Assembly (NCBI GenBank): GCA_903813345.2
Contig: CAIIXF020000003.1
Span: 7,339,815-7,403,814, forward strand
Length of the DNA stretch: 64,000 bases
Origin: Owenia fusiformis
Lineage: Eukaryota > Annelida > Polychaeta > Sabellida > Oweniidae
Direction: 5' to 3'
Below, piece by piece: positions 11,242 to 26,200 of the stretch. The notes beneath the pieces are model-generated. The model was not told where the DNA came from and did not search any database. It worked only from the letters and a program-made list of their open reading frames with translations. A program made the translations under genes and the position numbers. The number at the start of each line of letters is the position of its first letter. The first letter of the stretch is position 1.

Positions 11242-14200
11242 TTACTTTTCTGCTTCCTTTTCCGTGCTGTCGGAGCTTGCCGTTGTCTCACTTGCAGACT
11301 GGGCATCTTTGGATTGGAGTCCGGGGTCTAAGATAATCTTGCCGATATTTTTCCTATCATGCATCTTCTGCATTGCTTCACCAATCTACAAGAAAACATT
11401 GCGTACTTAAAAGTGCTTTACGAAATGGGGAACATATAGCAGCAGGCACTTACAATGAAATTATCATCCCATTGATTTTAAAGACGTACATTGTACATCT
11501 TTCGAAAGCCCATGCTTACGCTCGTACCGTATTTGATTGACACGACGGAATTTATCAGTGAAAAGGCCCCGGAAAAGGCAACATTCAATAAACACAGCCA
11601 AACACATTCTATATAATATATGTCACATGTATTCCCGAAATTGTTGTTCACCAAAGTTTATATACTTTTAAGTCTACGCTGACAAAAACTCCAAAATTTA
11701 CGCTGAAAGACGTAGTGAATGTGCCGTCATAATTTTGTTACAATGTGCGTCAAACTGTACCCTTTGCATTCGTTTGACTTCACTTCTTAAAAGAGAGCTT
11801 CGTAGTTTAACTAGACTCTGCGTGCAGGGTAGTCAAACTGAATACTCTTTACTTACATCTTCAAACGCATACGCTGAATCAATCTGTGGTCTGATCTTGC
11901 CTGTGTTGTAGAGCTTGAACAGTGTGTCCATCAGTCCCCTGACATACTCATGCTTGTCCTGCTTGAACAATAGAGTGCGAAGATGGAATCCTGTAATCGT
12001 TTTATTCTCCTCGAATAACTTCATTGGGCTTATCTTGTCCACCTGCCACCACTGGAATACAATAATGATGGAGAAATTACCTAGAATTCAAAGATGAACC
12101 CACGTCCATGTTAAGATGAACCTCTATTTACATTTGAATTCTGGGTTATTTCCTTCTTTTACAGGAATATTTACTATGCATGGCATACATGTAGAGGCTG
12201 CTTTCACTTTGAAGCCTTTGGGTAATAAGTCAATTTAACAGCATTGACGCAACCATGACGAAAAATAGGCGAGGAAAATGTAAATAGGCAAAGCAAATGT
12301 AAATAGGCGAGACAAAATAAGGATAAATGAGGTACTGGAGTGCGTTTCCACACTTTCATTGCATCACTGCAAACCACTCATTACTTTAACGTTGACACGC
12401 AGAGCCAGAATTAGGAAGACGGCACAATTTCACGAGTAATGGGAAAACTTTATCCTAGAGTATTGTCGCCGCCATTATAATTAACATAACATATTTTAAT
12501 GAATTGAAAAAAAGTGGTAAGTAACATGAAACCCGTGCAATTTGAATTCTTGAATAGGGATAAAAACAAGATCGAGATGGTACAGAATATGTATATGTAC
12601 ATCGTCGTTGTGTTTGTTTTAAGTAGGAATGGAATTTATTCAGGGTGACCCAAAAAGCATAACCCTAGCTCAAAAAATATTTACGACCAATGATCTATTG
12701 GTTCTTTTTTGGGCCACTATCTAAGTACTGTACTCACGGATTTTGCCAGGCTAAAGAAACTTCTTGTTTCCCCGGTAACAATGTTAGAGGTTCCTGAAAT
12801 AAAATATATTTCCGATATAAACCTATTTTTCAGAGAAAATAAAAATTATGATGTGGTACAAATAATGTCAAGTAAGCACGCATAATACATGATTGACAGC
12901 TTCTTAAACCAATAAAGCAAGGCGTTTTTTCTTAGGAGTAGGCCAGCATGCTCCTAATGTAGCCACGGAGGGTGACATGGCCTGGACCCCCATATCAGCG
13001 ACGCTAAAAGTCGAAATAGCACGTACATGGTGTCGGCTACAGAATATGGACAATTCTAGAGTGATGAAGATAATCCACTTATTCTCTTATGGTAAACGAA
13101 GTTCATGGGAGGAAGCTACCCAGAATATGCTGCGGTCTTATGGAGTGGAACATCTTATTAATGTTGAAACAAGAAACATAAAACTACAATTGAAACAATT
13201 CAAAGAAATTCTTGTTGCAAAAGAACACGAGTCATGGTATACTGCATTGTGGAACGATAACCGTAACCCTGTAAATGGTAATAAGCTACGAGTATACCGG
13301 CTTCATAAAATCCATGCTTCACAACCAGAACCCTATGTAACAATTTCCATGCATAAACACGAGCGCAGCAACTTAGCAAGATTACGCTCAGGAACGTTAC
13401 CGCTGAAGGTTGAAACAGGCAGGTTTCAAGGTATTCCCCTTCAAGAAAGATTATGCATGTGTCAACAAGGGGTCGAAGATGAAATGCATATCATTATCCT
13501 CATTGACTGTGATCTTCATACTGATGCACGAAAGGATTTTATTGAACTTTGCAAAGATGAAATCACTGACTTTAATACTTTATCTAGTCTTGCTAAATAC
13601 TGCTCAATTATGAACAACTCTATTTTACAAAGACCATTGGCAAAAACTATACATAAAATAATGTGCAATAGAAGAGAATATGATATTTAAAACTTTTACA
13701 TCTGAGCATATTTTTGATATATTTTTACATTGCTTTCTTGAGTCTCTCATACGCCGAAGCCGGCGGGACTGTTAATTATTGTATTATATTTTAGTATGTA
13801 TATTGTTTAACTACAGTGTGAGACTTTAATAAATATTTTACTAACTAACTTAAAAGCTACAGAATATCAGATCGTTTTCAGTGGTATGATTTTTATCGAA
13901 TTGATATCAAATATCAAGAATAAGTGTTGATATTTGATATCGATGCAATAAAATGATATCATGAGAAATGGATTGATATTTGGTTTATCCTATGACATCA
14001 CAAATTCAAATTCGTTATTCGGATATAAAGCTACGATATCAGATAAGTGATTGATAAACGATACCAGCGGCTTATGGGGCTGATAAAAATGTTCTGAAAA
14101 ATATCACACTGATCTCCATAATATCAGAAATATCACTTGCTGTTAATGTACAGATACCACAAATAATCGTGGGATAAATGTTTGTACATGCGTTTGACAA

Positions 14201-17200
14201 GGGTCTAAAATTCAACTTACCATAAAGAATATATCTGCCCATAGGTTTGACTAATGTTATCCCTTTGTTAACATCGTCTCCACAGAGACAGTCTAGCACC
14301 AAATCTACTCCTTCGGGGGATACTCTAAAATAAAGGAGAACGATATATGATCATACCCGCATTTAAGGAGTTGGAGTCAAATCGGGGTTGGCGAACAATT
14401 AGTTTTAACCATGCACGAATCGTTTTGGGTCTTAATTGGTGTCGTAAAATCGGGCGTAAATCATATTTTTAATTTAAACCAGGTGTGACACACATTTTAA
14501 TATCAAATCAATGCGTTTTGAGGTTTATTGTTTTATTGTCAACAAAATGGTACCGATTAATGAACTCCCGCAAGGCATATTCAAGAACACTTTTAACTCT
14601 TATATAGTTGCCCAAAACACCATGGACGTAAACGTTGAATGATTAAAGAGGAATTTAGAAAAACCTGAACGTAAATATATAACATTTAGACCCTTAGGAC
14701 TTGTCGTTCACACCTCTCAATTGGATTAAACGGGGACTTTATACCAACAATTTTCCTCACACCTTCATAATTAATTTGGCAAATAAAGGCCAGTGAAGTA
14801 AAAATAGTCCAAATAGTGCCAGCACGAAAACGTACTTTTTCACTTCCTGCACGTAATCAACTACATGGTCGTATAGGTAAGAAACATTGTTCTTTATGGC
14901 GTCATGCTTGTTGTACGAGGCGGTACCAAACACTTGTACATCTTCTACCGTCTTTGCCAACTGGCACACTGCATGACCCTGCAAAAACAAACATGAATAG
15001 AACTGAGTTGACCCCTTTATAGCTTGTACCCCTGGGCGGGGCTTGTAACCCGCCAACATGCATCATAATTAAATAGTGCTACACAGTACTGTTTATTGAT
15101 AGGGAATACAAGTTGACAGGTGGGGTGCTCGGTCAGCACTGTAGACCTGAATGCTGTTTTGTGAATTTGTTCTACCAGACGGCATTGTTGATCTGAGAGG
15201 TGCTATGTATGTAGATAATGATGCATCCTCAATATCTACTTTTTTACCAAAACAGTCTTCAATTAGAATTGAGTATCAATTATCAAAAAAGGTACGACCC
15301 CGGCAGGACTCGAACCTGCAATCTTCTGATTCGAAGTCAGACGCCTTATCCATTAGGCCACGAGGCCGACTGATAGTGACATTAGAGATGACAGTACAAA
15401 ACTTATTAAAAATTATGAAATTTTTACAAAATTGACTCGAACCTGCAATCTTCTGAATCGAAGTTAGACGCCTATTCCTTTAGGCCACAAAGCCGACTGT
15501 GATCCACAAGGGATGATAGTACAAAACTGTTTTAATTAAAGAAAGGAATATGCATCAGAGCATGGGCTTTCAATTGAAATTTACCCTGAACTTTCTACCA
15601 AAACAATTGCTACGACCCCCGCAGCACTCGAACCTGCAATCTTCTGATTGGAAGTCAGACACCTTATCCTTTAGAACTGCACTTGAAATTTTTTATCAAA
15701 ACAATAGTTACGACCCCCGCAGCACTCGAACCTGAAATCTTCTGATTGGAAGTCAGACGCCTTATCCTCTATAACTGCACTCTGAATTATTGATCTGAGA
15801 GGTGCTATGTATGTACACGTAGTGACAGAGTCTTCAACGAAAATTGAGTATCAATTATAAAAAAGTTATACGACCCCGGCAGGACTCGAACCTGCAATCT
15901 TCTGATTCGAAGTCAGACGCCTTATCCATTAGGCCACGAGGCCGACTGTTGGTGACATCAGAGATGACAGTACTAGCCTTATTAAAAAGTATGAAATTTT
16001 TACCAAATTGACTCGGACTTGCAATCTTCTGAATCGGAGTTAGACGCCTAATCCTTTAGGCCACAAAGTCGACTGTGATCCACAAGGGATGATAGTACAA
16101 AACTGTTTTAATTAAAGAAAGGAATATGCATCAGAGCATGGGCTTTCAATTGAAATTTACCCTGAACTTTCTACCAAAACAATTGCTACGACCCCCGCAG
16201 CACTCGAACCTGCAATCTTCTGATTGGAAGTCAGACGCCTTATCCTTTAGAACTGCACTTGAAATTTTTTATCAAAACAATAGTTACGACCCCGGCAGGA
16301 CTCGAACCTGCAATCTTCTGATTCGAAGTCAGACGCCTTATCCATTAGGCCACGAGGCCGACTGTGAACGTCCCCAGAGATAACAGTAACATGAATAGGA
16401 GAGAAGACATCGGATGAGATACTAATTATAAAGAGATACAGAAACTGCACTCTGAATTATTGCCAAAAGTGTAATAGCTATGACCCCCGCAGAACTCGAA
16501 CCTGCAATCTTCTGATTCGAAGTCAGACGTCTTCTCCTTTAGAACTACACTCTGAAATTTTGGCAAAAGATTGCTACGGTTATGTCTGCCATGTGTGACA
16601 ACGGTATCTGACGTTACCGTAGTCAGGTTATTCCGGTGTGAAGTAGTTATCTCGTAAAATCACAAAACTAGTGATGACTACATCAATTTCACTTAATGTA
16701 CCATAAAGCCATGTCTCTCCTCTTTGCAATGATGTCATTCATTCACATGTGGTAATGGTTGGGTGAGACATCCTTCCATTTGCACAGTGGGTCAAAATCG
16801 GTTCTGCACCAAGTTTTAGATATTGAAAAAATCAGTGGAAGGGCTAAGTGCCACTGAATGGAAGTTCCCCTGATTTGAATTGTTGTGACTTTTTCTTTTG
16901 GAGCTATCTCAGGAGCATCTGTGCTCACAATTCCTCCACCAGAGATGGCAAAACATCGAGAAAGATTTGCCCATGGGCTGCTTTTCTCTGCTTTAACCCA
17001 CAGATGACTCAGGGCTGAACCATGCATGACGTGGACAGATGAGCGCATCTTTATGTGCAAGGAAGTGGTGGCAATTTGGAGGGGTATAGGATGTGTTCTT
17101 GCAAGAGTATGAGTATGAACACTTTACTGTCCATGCCATACCTGTCACACCTTCTTCCAATAGCCCCTATACCCCTTGTACTGACTTTCACAATGTTTTA

Positions 17201-20200
17201 AACTTGGGTCCGAGCTGAATTTTGCCCCACTTTGGAAAATTCATGATTATTCGGCCAGAGATGACTCCCTGTGAATGGATGATATTTCATTGCAAAGAGG
17301 AGTAATTTGGCTTTTTGGTACATTGAATTAAAAGGATGCAGTCAGCATTGGTTTTATGTTTTCGTCCAATATTGCATCGGGCTCAGTACACTGACTTTTG
17401 CAATGTTTAAACTTGGCCCGAAGCTAATTAGTAATTTTGGCCCACTTTGCAAATGGAATGATTACTCGCCCAACCATGACCAAATATCAATGAATGATAT
17501 ATCATTGTAAAGAGGAGACACATGGCTTTATGGTGCATTGAATGAAATCAATGTTGTTATCACTGGTTTTGTACTTTTCTAAGATAAAAATCTGTTGCGT
17601 TTTTTGATACGCACTGTAGAGATGGCAGCCTTTAAGTGATTTACTTAAAAAATATACAGAAAAATGCGCATCAGATTTGTACCATAAGAATTGCAATCTG
17701 AAATATTGCCAAAACAATGCATATAGCTATATGACCCCGGGGCTATGACTCGAACATGCAATCTTCTGATTCAAAGACATACGGCTTATCCATGAGGCCA
17801 CGAGGCCGACTGTTTATGACATCATAGATGACAGCCCTAAACTGATTTACTAAAAAGAAACACAGAAAAATGTGCATCGGATTTGTACCATAAGAACTGC
17901 ACTCTGAAATATTGCCAAAACAATAGCTATGACCCGCCCTGCAATCTTCTGATTCGAAGTCAGACGCCTAATCCATTATATACTAGTATATGCATAGGAG
18001 AGAAGACATCGGATGAGATACTAATTATAAAGAGATACAGAAACTGCACTCTGAATTATTGCCAAAAGTATAGCTATGACCCCGGCAGAACTCGAACCTG
18101 CAATCTTCTGATTCGAAGTCGGACGTCTTCTCCTTTAGAACTACACTCTGAAATTTTGGCAAAATGTTGCTACGACCCCGGCAGGACTCGAACCTGCAAT
18201 CTTCTGATTCGAAGTCAGACGCCTTATCCATTAGGCCCAAGGCCAACTATGAGCTTCTCTAGAGATGACAGTAGTATATTGTTTTACTTAGAGAAATACA
18301 GACAAGAATATGCATCAGAGTAATACCCTTATAGAACTTTCCCTGAAATTTTTACTAAAACAAAATGACCCCCGCAGTACTCGAACCTGAAATCTTCTGA
18401 TTGGAAATCCGACGCCTTATCTTATCCTCTAGAACTGCACTCTGAATTGTTGATCTGAGAAGTGCTATGTATGTAGTGACAGAGTCTTCAACTAGAATTT
18501 ATTATCAAAAAAAGGTACGACCCCGGCAGGACTCGTACCTGCAATCTTCTGATTCGAAGTCAGACGCCTTATCCATTAGGCCACGAGGCCTTGTTGAACA
18601 TTCTCATACTGCACCGTTTTTCTTCAAACTTGTTCCATTCAAAGCATAACACAAATCCCTTTCTGATGGTACATTATTCTCTTGAACAGAGTCCCTACTT
18701 CCAGCGGCATTTTGGTCCCCAGCTGTAAGAAGGCCTTCTAACAGCTGGGGACCAAAACGCTGCTAGAACGAGGGACTCTTTACAATAAAGTAATGCACCG
18801 ACAGAAAGGCAATTTTGTTCTGCTTTTAATGGTATAAGTTTGAAGAAAACGGTGCAGTATGAGACTCGCAATCCTTGATTTTCAAGCACCTGGTAGGTCA
18901 AAAATTCAAATTAACGGTCGAAGTTAGGACCGCCTGATATAGTAATCCTAATATTGATTTCCTAGAGATGCTTGAAAAGGGGCTAGAACTATTGTCCTAT
19001 AAGGTAATGTGTTTTGCAATCTATAGTTGAATAGTTGATGATTGAAACCTTTATTTGAGTGGCGGGAAATTTGCATATTTGAGAAATGACAACTGACAAT
19101 TTTTTTCACTGACAATTTTTTTTAAAGCTAGTTGTCTTTCAAAACTCACTAAAATAACTTTTAAGTCATTAAAAATAGTAAATGGATGACGAAACATTTT
19201 TTTCAAACTTTGCATGGGGCCTTTAAAGGGTTCCGATAAGCATCCCGTATAAAAACAATATGGCGAATCGACTGGATCAGTCCATTTTTAAGAAATAAGG
19301 GGAGTTCTGTAAAATCCAGTTTATTGAAATTGTCTTTGAGATAAAGTAATCCGTTTATAATGATTTTGAAAACATTATCCATAGAGTGATTGCGTTCAAA
19401 GAATATGTACAACAGCCAATATAAATCCTTGTATTAGAACTGCTTTGTTTCATTTGTAGGATATTTCATATACCAAGCTGTGTGCTATTACGTTATGAGG
19501 AAATTTAGATGTCAATTTTTCCTTATTATACACAAATAGAAGATCCTGAAACTTCACCCATAAATGTGGAATTGATTTGTCAAAATAAAAATCACCGTTT
19601 TATAAATATGTGACGATCTATAATATACTTATGCTATATAACAGTTAGAGGTGTTGACACAACGACCTCGAGCCTGTGAACCCTTGAGTATTATTCCGGG
19701 ATCGGGCCTTATATACTAAACGGTGAGCAACACCAGAAACGAGCGTTCGATTTGCTAAACGATATGCGTCACCCTTTAAGGGATACAAAAGTTTCAGCTG
19801 TTGTAATTTCCTCCTTTTGGTCTTAAGATGTAATTATTATAAAATGTCTGACGTTTAGTTTAAACTGCGACTAAACCATATTAAATTGCTAGGGTTCGGT
19901 TCATCAGTCATATCCTACATCCTCTAAAATGTCTAAGATGTCACCTATGGCGAGACAATTTCCTGAAGTTACAAGCAATGTGAAAAATGTCTACCCGAGC
20001 TGTATCAAACAAGTTGCAAGATGTGTCGTGAGGTATTCTAATATTCTAAGCATTTTAAGAAAATAGTTTGATCCCCATAGCGGACAAGTCTTTCCGATTC
20101 CACCCCGTGTACTTCATCCCTTAATTAATAGGCGAGGAAAAAATTAAAAAAGAGGCTGTTTTAAAGGTTGACCCTTCCCCTCGGTTTAGCAGACTGAAAT

Positions 20201-23200
20201 TTGGCATACTTGTAGAGGAAGATATACAGATTCGCTAATGTCTAATATTTAAGACTAATATTTAAGCAGCTACCATGGCAATCAATAAGATGTTGCGTCA
20301 TGTCATTCTCTATTCTACAGAATCATACTCACCACACCTCCCCCTACGGAATGCACAAGGAGCGACTGCCCCTTTCTCAGTCCCCCAAGCTCAAACAATA
20401 TGATATAGGCAGTTAGATAATTCATCGGAAGAGCCGCTCCGTCTTGAAAGCTCATGCCCGTAGGCATCTTGTAGACATGTTTTGCTGGTACTGATACGGT
20501 TTCTGCCCACGCGTTATAATCGCAGAACGCTATAACCCTGTCTCCAATCTGAAAAGTGAAGTAACTACAAGTTAATTATACCCGATGGCGTATTTTGTCA
20601 AATCCAATGATGGAAAATAAATAACAATATATACGGTTAATGTGCATGTATGGGAAATACAATCTGATCCGCAGTACCCTAATTTTGGTTCCCATAGAAA
20701 CTATAATTTTACCAAATAAGGAGATATAGCTAATCAACCTCAAAGAAATGTTGCAACTTCCAAAATAAATCATCTCTAAACACTTAGCATTGACTAAATG
20801 TAAATGTGTAATTTTGAAATGAAATCTAAGTGCACCTTATATTATGAACCACCCTCGTATTAGTTAAATATTCTTGAAATAAATCTGAAGCTTATGCGCA
20901 ATCAGACCCTCCGTACTCACAACAAAGTCCGTGACGTTTTCCCCAAGCGCTTCAACGTCACCGCTGCACTCGAAGCCCATGACGAGGGGAGTCTTGGGAG
21001 GGCCTTCTGTTACCCCCTGTCTTATCATCAAGTCGACGAAGTTCAAACCACTGCAAGTATGAGAGAGACTATTATATAGTTGTCTGATGGAAAGGTATGG
21101 ATGCCAGTTGTAGTTCAAAACAAGGTAGTGTATCAGACAACGCATTTAAAATAGATAAACGTAATCTCAGTCTATAACCATACGCCAATTTTGCTACCAA
21201 AAAACACATTAGAGCTTCTGACAAGGTTTACAAATTAGTGTCAACAGTCTGTCACCAAGTGATATGCTTAGATAGATTCATTGGTCTTGTAGTGGTCTAG
21301 TTCTGCTGTAACATGGTAATGGGATACTCTATATACTCAGCTTTAGGTCAACTTGTATGCTTTTTATCCTACTGGCTAAACGCTAGTTTACTTGTATACT
21401 GTGCTGGAAGGCTCAGTGCAGAGCATCCAATACAGAGTAGGTATACGGAAAACTTAATTCTACACTCCGATTTAAATGCAACTTACTTTGATATTTTGCT
21501 TTGATGATACTTCAACTGTATTACTTATGATATGCGAATTGTATTGAGAATATTAATCTATTTACTGATAACTAACTCACTATTAAACCCACTCAGCCAT
21601 CATCATTTCATGCTTATAGTATAACATGTATAATCCTATGAAAATATGTACCATTTCATTGTTTTATTTCCTCAGAAAAACCAAAAATAAGAAATAAAAA
21701 GATCATTGTGCAATAATATATGATCTCCTAATGAAGTATGTGGCCTCTTATATTTTGATGCTTCTCTGCCAGAGTATTTTCAAAAAGATTAACATAGCTG
21801 AAATTCTTTTCTTATTTTTGGGGTTCTACTGACGAAATAAAACAGTGAAATGGGCTATAGTGGAATCAAACCACATTTTTTTATTTTGTCATTAAACAAT
21901 ATTGATTATATGGACATACCTTTACAAAAGTAGAATTTCTCATCCAGTATTGTGATACGTCGTGCGTTCTAGAAATACCACAGGGCACTCACAAGTTATT
22001 AATTTGTAACATATTTTATAAAACTAAATTTAATAGTAACCAACAATGTTTTACTCTTCAGACAATTCTACTTTTAACCCTAGGCTGATAGATTCAGAAT
22101 GGGGCAGTTGTACTTGGTTATTTACACTATGAGTATTTGAGATCCTATAGGCCTGTGTACAATGTCTAGAATGAATATAAGTTTTCATCCATTATTTTGT
22201 CATCAATGGGAAAAAATAATTGATGAAGAATCATTTTTGAGCAAAATGAGAAAGGGCCCTCCATTTTCTCATACATAATGCTAGTGTGGTTTGAATAAGT
22301 GTGCACATCAAAATAATTCATTGTTGACTTTGAATTAATTAATATAACATATAATGCTCAATATCAAATATACAGAAGTAGAATACATTTCATCTTGAGC
22401 TTGAAATTCTTGATGAAAAATCATTTTTGGTGCAAGATGAGAAAGGCCCATGCGTTTTCTCAGGCACAAAGCTTCTTAAAACATCTGTAGAATAAATGTA
22501 ATGTATAATACACAAAAGTGAGAGCATATGAAACTACATGGGACTGACATACTTCACAACAAACTAAATTCAAGCTTTCAAGAGTAGTAACTTAGCAATG
22601 ACTTATTTATAAATAAGTGCTCAATTACAGAAATACATATCTTGAAACTCCCTTCTTATGAAAAATATCATTTAGCAAGTTGAGAAAGGTCAATGCTTTT
22701 TCTGAGGTAATGCTTGTTAACATAAGTGCACTAACATAAGTGCACTATGTGTGTGCATCAAAATTAAATTTATCGTTGACCTTGAATTAATTTTTTAATA
22801 TATTCACAAAATAAAAGTATTGAAATTATGAAATGCATAAATACATGTAAAATTTTTTGTTAATATTATCCCAGTATTTAAAAATGTACTTCAAAACTGC
22901 TATCAGAGATATAAGTTAAGTAATTGTCCTCACCCATATTAAGGATGTCATTTCCAAATTGTTTGATTTCTCGTAAAACATTGTATGTTTTATAACTTTT
23001 GATATCCTCAACAGTGAAAATTCCCCTCCCCACACCCAATGCAGCATGGTGATGGTATATTGCACAATCTACGAAAAGGGGAGCCTCATTTGATCAGAAT
23101 GATTATTGTATTAACCAATGCAACAAATAATATAAACAATCTTGAAAATTACCTTTCTTTTCTGTTTTCTGGGATCTTTTAACTTTAAATTTCTACTTGA

Positions 23201-26200
23201 GGAATACTTTAAGCACATGATTAGTATATTAAAAAGTTTTGACATTTTGCCCTTGCAGATCATATCAATTCAGAAATATATGTTTGAAAGTAATGGTTCG
23301 TCGCTATCATATGGTACTTTCACTATCTGTTCACTGATAGTAGTTTAGAGCACACACAAATATGAAATTAATAACAAAATATTTTTATGTTTTAACTTCA
23401 CTTAAAACTCACATGTTTTGTTAACAGCTCAGTTGTAAATTACTATTACTACCATCAACAGAATTCCAGAAAGAAACTCATTGAATCAACAGATCAATTG
23501 CAAAATGCTTGAATATTCCAACTGTTTTAATTTTTATTGTCCTCTTTATTAATGAACATAAACAGGGCTTTTCTAATTCTGTATTATTTTCTGGATTTGA
23601 ATATCAATCTGAAATACTTTGTTGAGTTTCAACACATGAACTAAACTGTACTTTTTAACTTTTAAAACTTGATAGTCAACCAATATAAAACTAACCTAAT
23701 TATCTATTAGATCTGGGGACATTGTGATAGTGTTTTCCAGTGAATTCTTAAAAGCAAGACTGAAAAGTGAAATGTGATCTTGTTCTATTTTGGCTCAAGG
23801 CAACCCTAAGACTGCATCTGGCAAATAAATCGCAGGCATATCAACAAAGTGACACTATGTTGACACATAAGCTTGATAATCACCCGCTCAGTTTAGGGCG
23901 CTTTTTTGGCGTAAGTTTGTAGACTGATCTAGTCATTCTCGTATATGAACTTCCATACCCCCATACACCCCCTCCCCCTCGGGTAATTTTTACAGCTTTA
24001 GCAGTAAATTATGATTCGAGTCATGTCTATTTATTACATATACAGAGTAGAGTACATGGTATAGATTCGAGTACTCGATACAATTCCCTAACTCTTCCTT
24101 GACTAATAAAATAAAAACTCCCGACCATTTTAGCCATTTTTGAGGCAATCCTGAATTTATTGTTTTCTCCTGACTTTTCAATGGGGATTACAACCTCAAC
24201 GATAGAGAAATATGATATTTTCCCAAAGGCCTAGGCACCAACCCATCATATTAACGTTAGGCTTTGTGTATTCGCATCCATCATCGAATCGTCATTTCAC
24301 CGATGAAATGCGACATTTTGGGATGGAAGGATGCATTGATGCCCTCAGAACATGCGTCTATCTGATTCGTATGATGCAAAAGCAAATCAAGTAGAAAATT
24401 AGATGTCTAATGGAGTCTAGAGTTTGAAGTCTGGGGAAACTGAAAGCAACATTTTTAACTCTGTGAATGATATTGAAAGTGCATTTTGTATTCTGGCAAA
24501 AATGTAGTTTGAAAGCGCCTATATATTTACTTGTAATGAATTCAGATGACAATAGAAACTTAAAAATTATGAAGATAGTATTATAGGAAAGAGCTCTCAG
24601 ATCAAAAACTGCATGTAGATGTACAGGGTGTCCCGAAAGTATGGGACCCCATCTTGGCAGTATTTATCATTCACCATTTTAAAGCTTATCAAAAGCTACA
24701 TTGAATTTTCAAGTATCACGGTTCAATTCACAAATGGGAAAAAGTTACAGGCTTTTTAAAACTTAGTGTTTCGCCAAAATAAAGTTCAATCCAGTGTCCT
24801 GGAAACAGCCCTGTATGTGACCAGAAATATGGGTGTTATCATCAACGATAGTATGGATATCGTGTTGGTAAAATAGGACGGTAAAGGCAGATACTCCGAC
24901 GAAACTCTTCTAAAATGCCTTAAAAGGTTTTATGGTGATTACAAAATGCCATACCTCTATTTGAAGTGCATTTAAGATCATATCTGAAAAGAATTGCTGC
25001 TGTTTGCATGGCAAAGGGAGACACACCAACTATAAATTTGGCGTAAAACTGAACTTTACTTTAGCCAAACACTAAATTTTGAAATGCCTTTAATATTTTC
25101 CCATTTGTGAGTTGAACCATGATACTTTGGATAAGCTTTAAAATATATATGACACTACTATGGAGACATTGGTATATGTCTGCCTATGGGGGGTAAGTAT
25201 CAATTTAGCAATCGCTCGTTTTATAATAGAGTAGATGCGAGTAAAAATGATCTTGATTTACGTCATTAAATATTCAAAATTCAGTCAAAGTGATGTCATA
25301 TTTTAAATCTACATGTAAAAATACATCTAAAAATATGGTTTCGAAAATTGTTTATCAACTTTGAAAATTTAATCTTTTTTGAAAATGTGACTTCTAGTTC
25401 GGGTTGATTCCCCATAGACCCCATATTACAAAATCACAAAAAGTGAAATATCTTTTCTTGTATTGGACAAATAACATTTTCTTTTACTGGACATACTTTA
25501 ATTTGCATAACTATTCGATACATAAGAGCTATGTGTAAATTGAACCACTAAAACAGATGTAATTTAAGTTAAAGGGAACTTTATACTATACCCGCCATGC
25601 TATCTGACCCGAACGAGTCACCTGGTGGTGAAACTGGTAACTACCTACTCGCATTTGCGTTATTGTCATGGGATTTTTTTCTTTTGAATAATATAGAATC
25701 CTATCCTAATATACAGGGTGGGCCAAAAAAAACCAATACCCAACTTTAAATCAGGATAAAAATAGTTACGTTCAATGTGGTACATTGACTTATATATCAT
25801 TTTAAAGGTAATACATTTTCAAACAATTTGGTATATAACACTATGACATTAAATCAATAGTAAAGGTGTATAATACTTATTTGGGAGGCTGGGTCGCTAT
25901 TTAAGGTCTCTAGATTTTGGGGAGAAAACAGTAAATCTTTGAAATTATGTAAACTTTTTATTCATGGAATATCATTTTGTTAGGTGAAAACAAGCTTGTA
26001 TATTTGCATCATTTGTGACTTAACTTATTGTTTATTAATTTCAGTATTGATTACTATCAATAAGTACTAAAAAGAGGTATGTTAAAAGACATAAAACGTA
26101 TATGTGGTTAGGGGGGGGGGGGTATTTTTCAATAAGACAGTGCCTTGTCCCATAGATCAAAGGTGACATTGGCATTCCTTCACGAACAAGTTGTCAATTT

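Larger units (their letters stand above)
15295..18590 (-). repeat. Cluster of about 15 tRNA-Arg(TCG) genes and fragments
   Basis: All members lie on the minus strand within VAT1 intron 3. Complete or nearly complete: 15295-15367, 15871-15943, 16287-16359, 18173-18244 and 18518-18590, plus a degenerate full-length one at 17732-17807. Truncated or mutated: about 15432-15494, 15613-15677, 15711-15771, 16009-16070, 16189-16253, 16482-16545, 17931-17980, 18078-18140 and 18367-18431. Many of the truncated ones lose the acceptor and D-arm at the same place and run into agaactgcactctgaa. The block 15295-15680 is repeated with a 576-bp offset at 15871-16262. The cluster therefore grew by segmental duplication, with continuing decay. 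Confidence 0.85.

Noticed and set aside
12738-12793. VAT1 exon 6 missing or lost
   Set aside because: The phase gap between exons 5 and 7 is filled exactly by a 56-nt exon with good splice sites here.
15295-18590. A SINE family
   Set aside because: Three copies fold as intact tRNAs with terminators, and no shared 3' tail or flanking target duplications were seen; a SINE origin of some fragments is not excluded.
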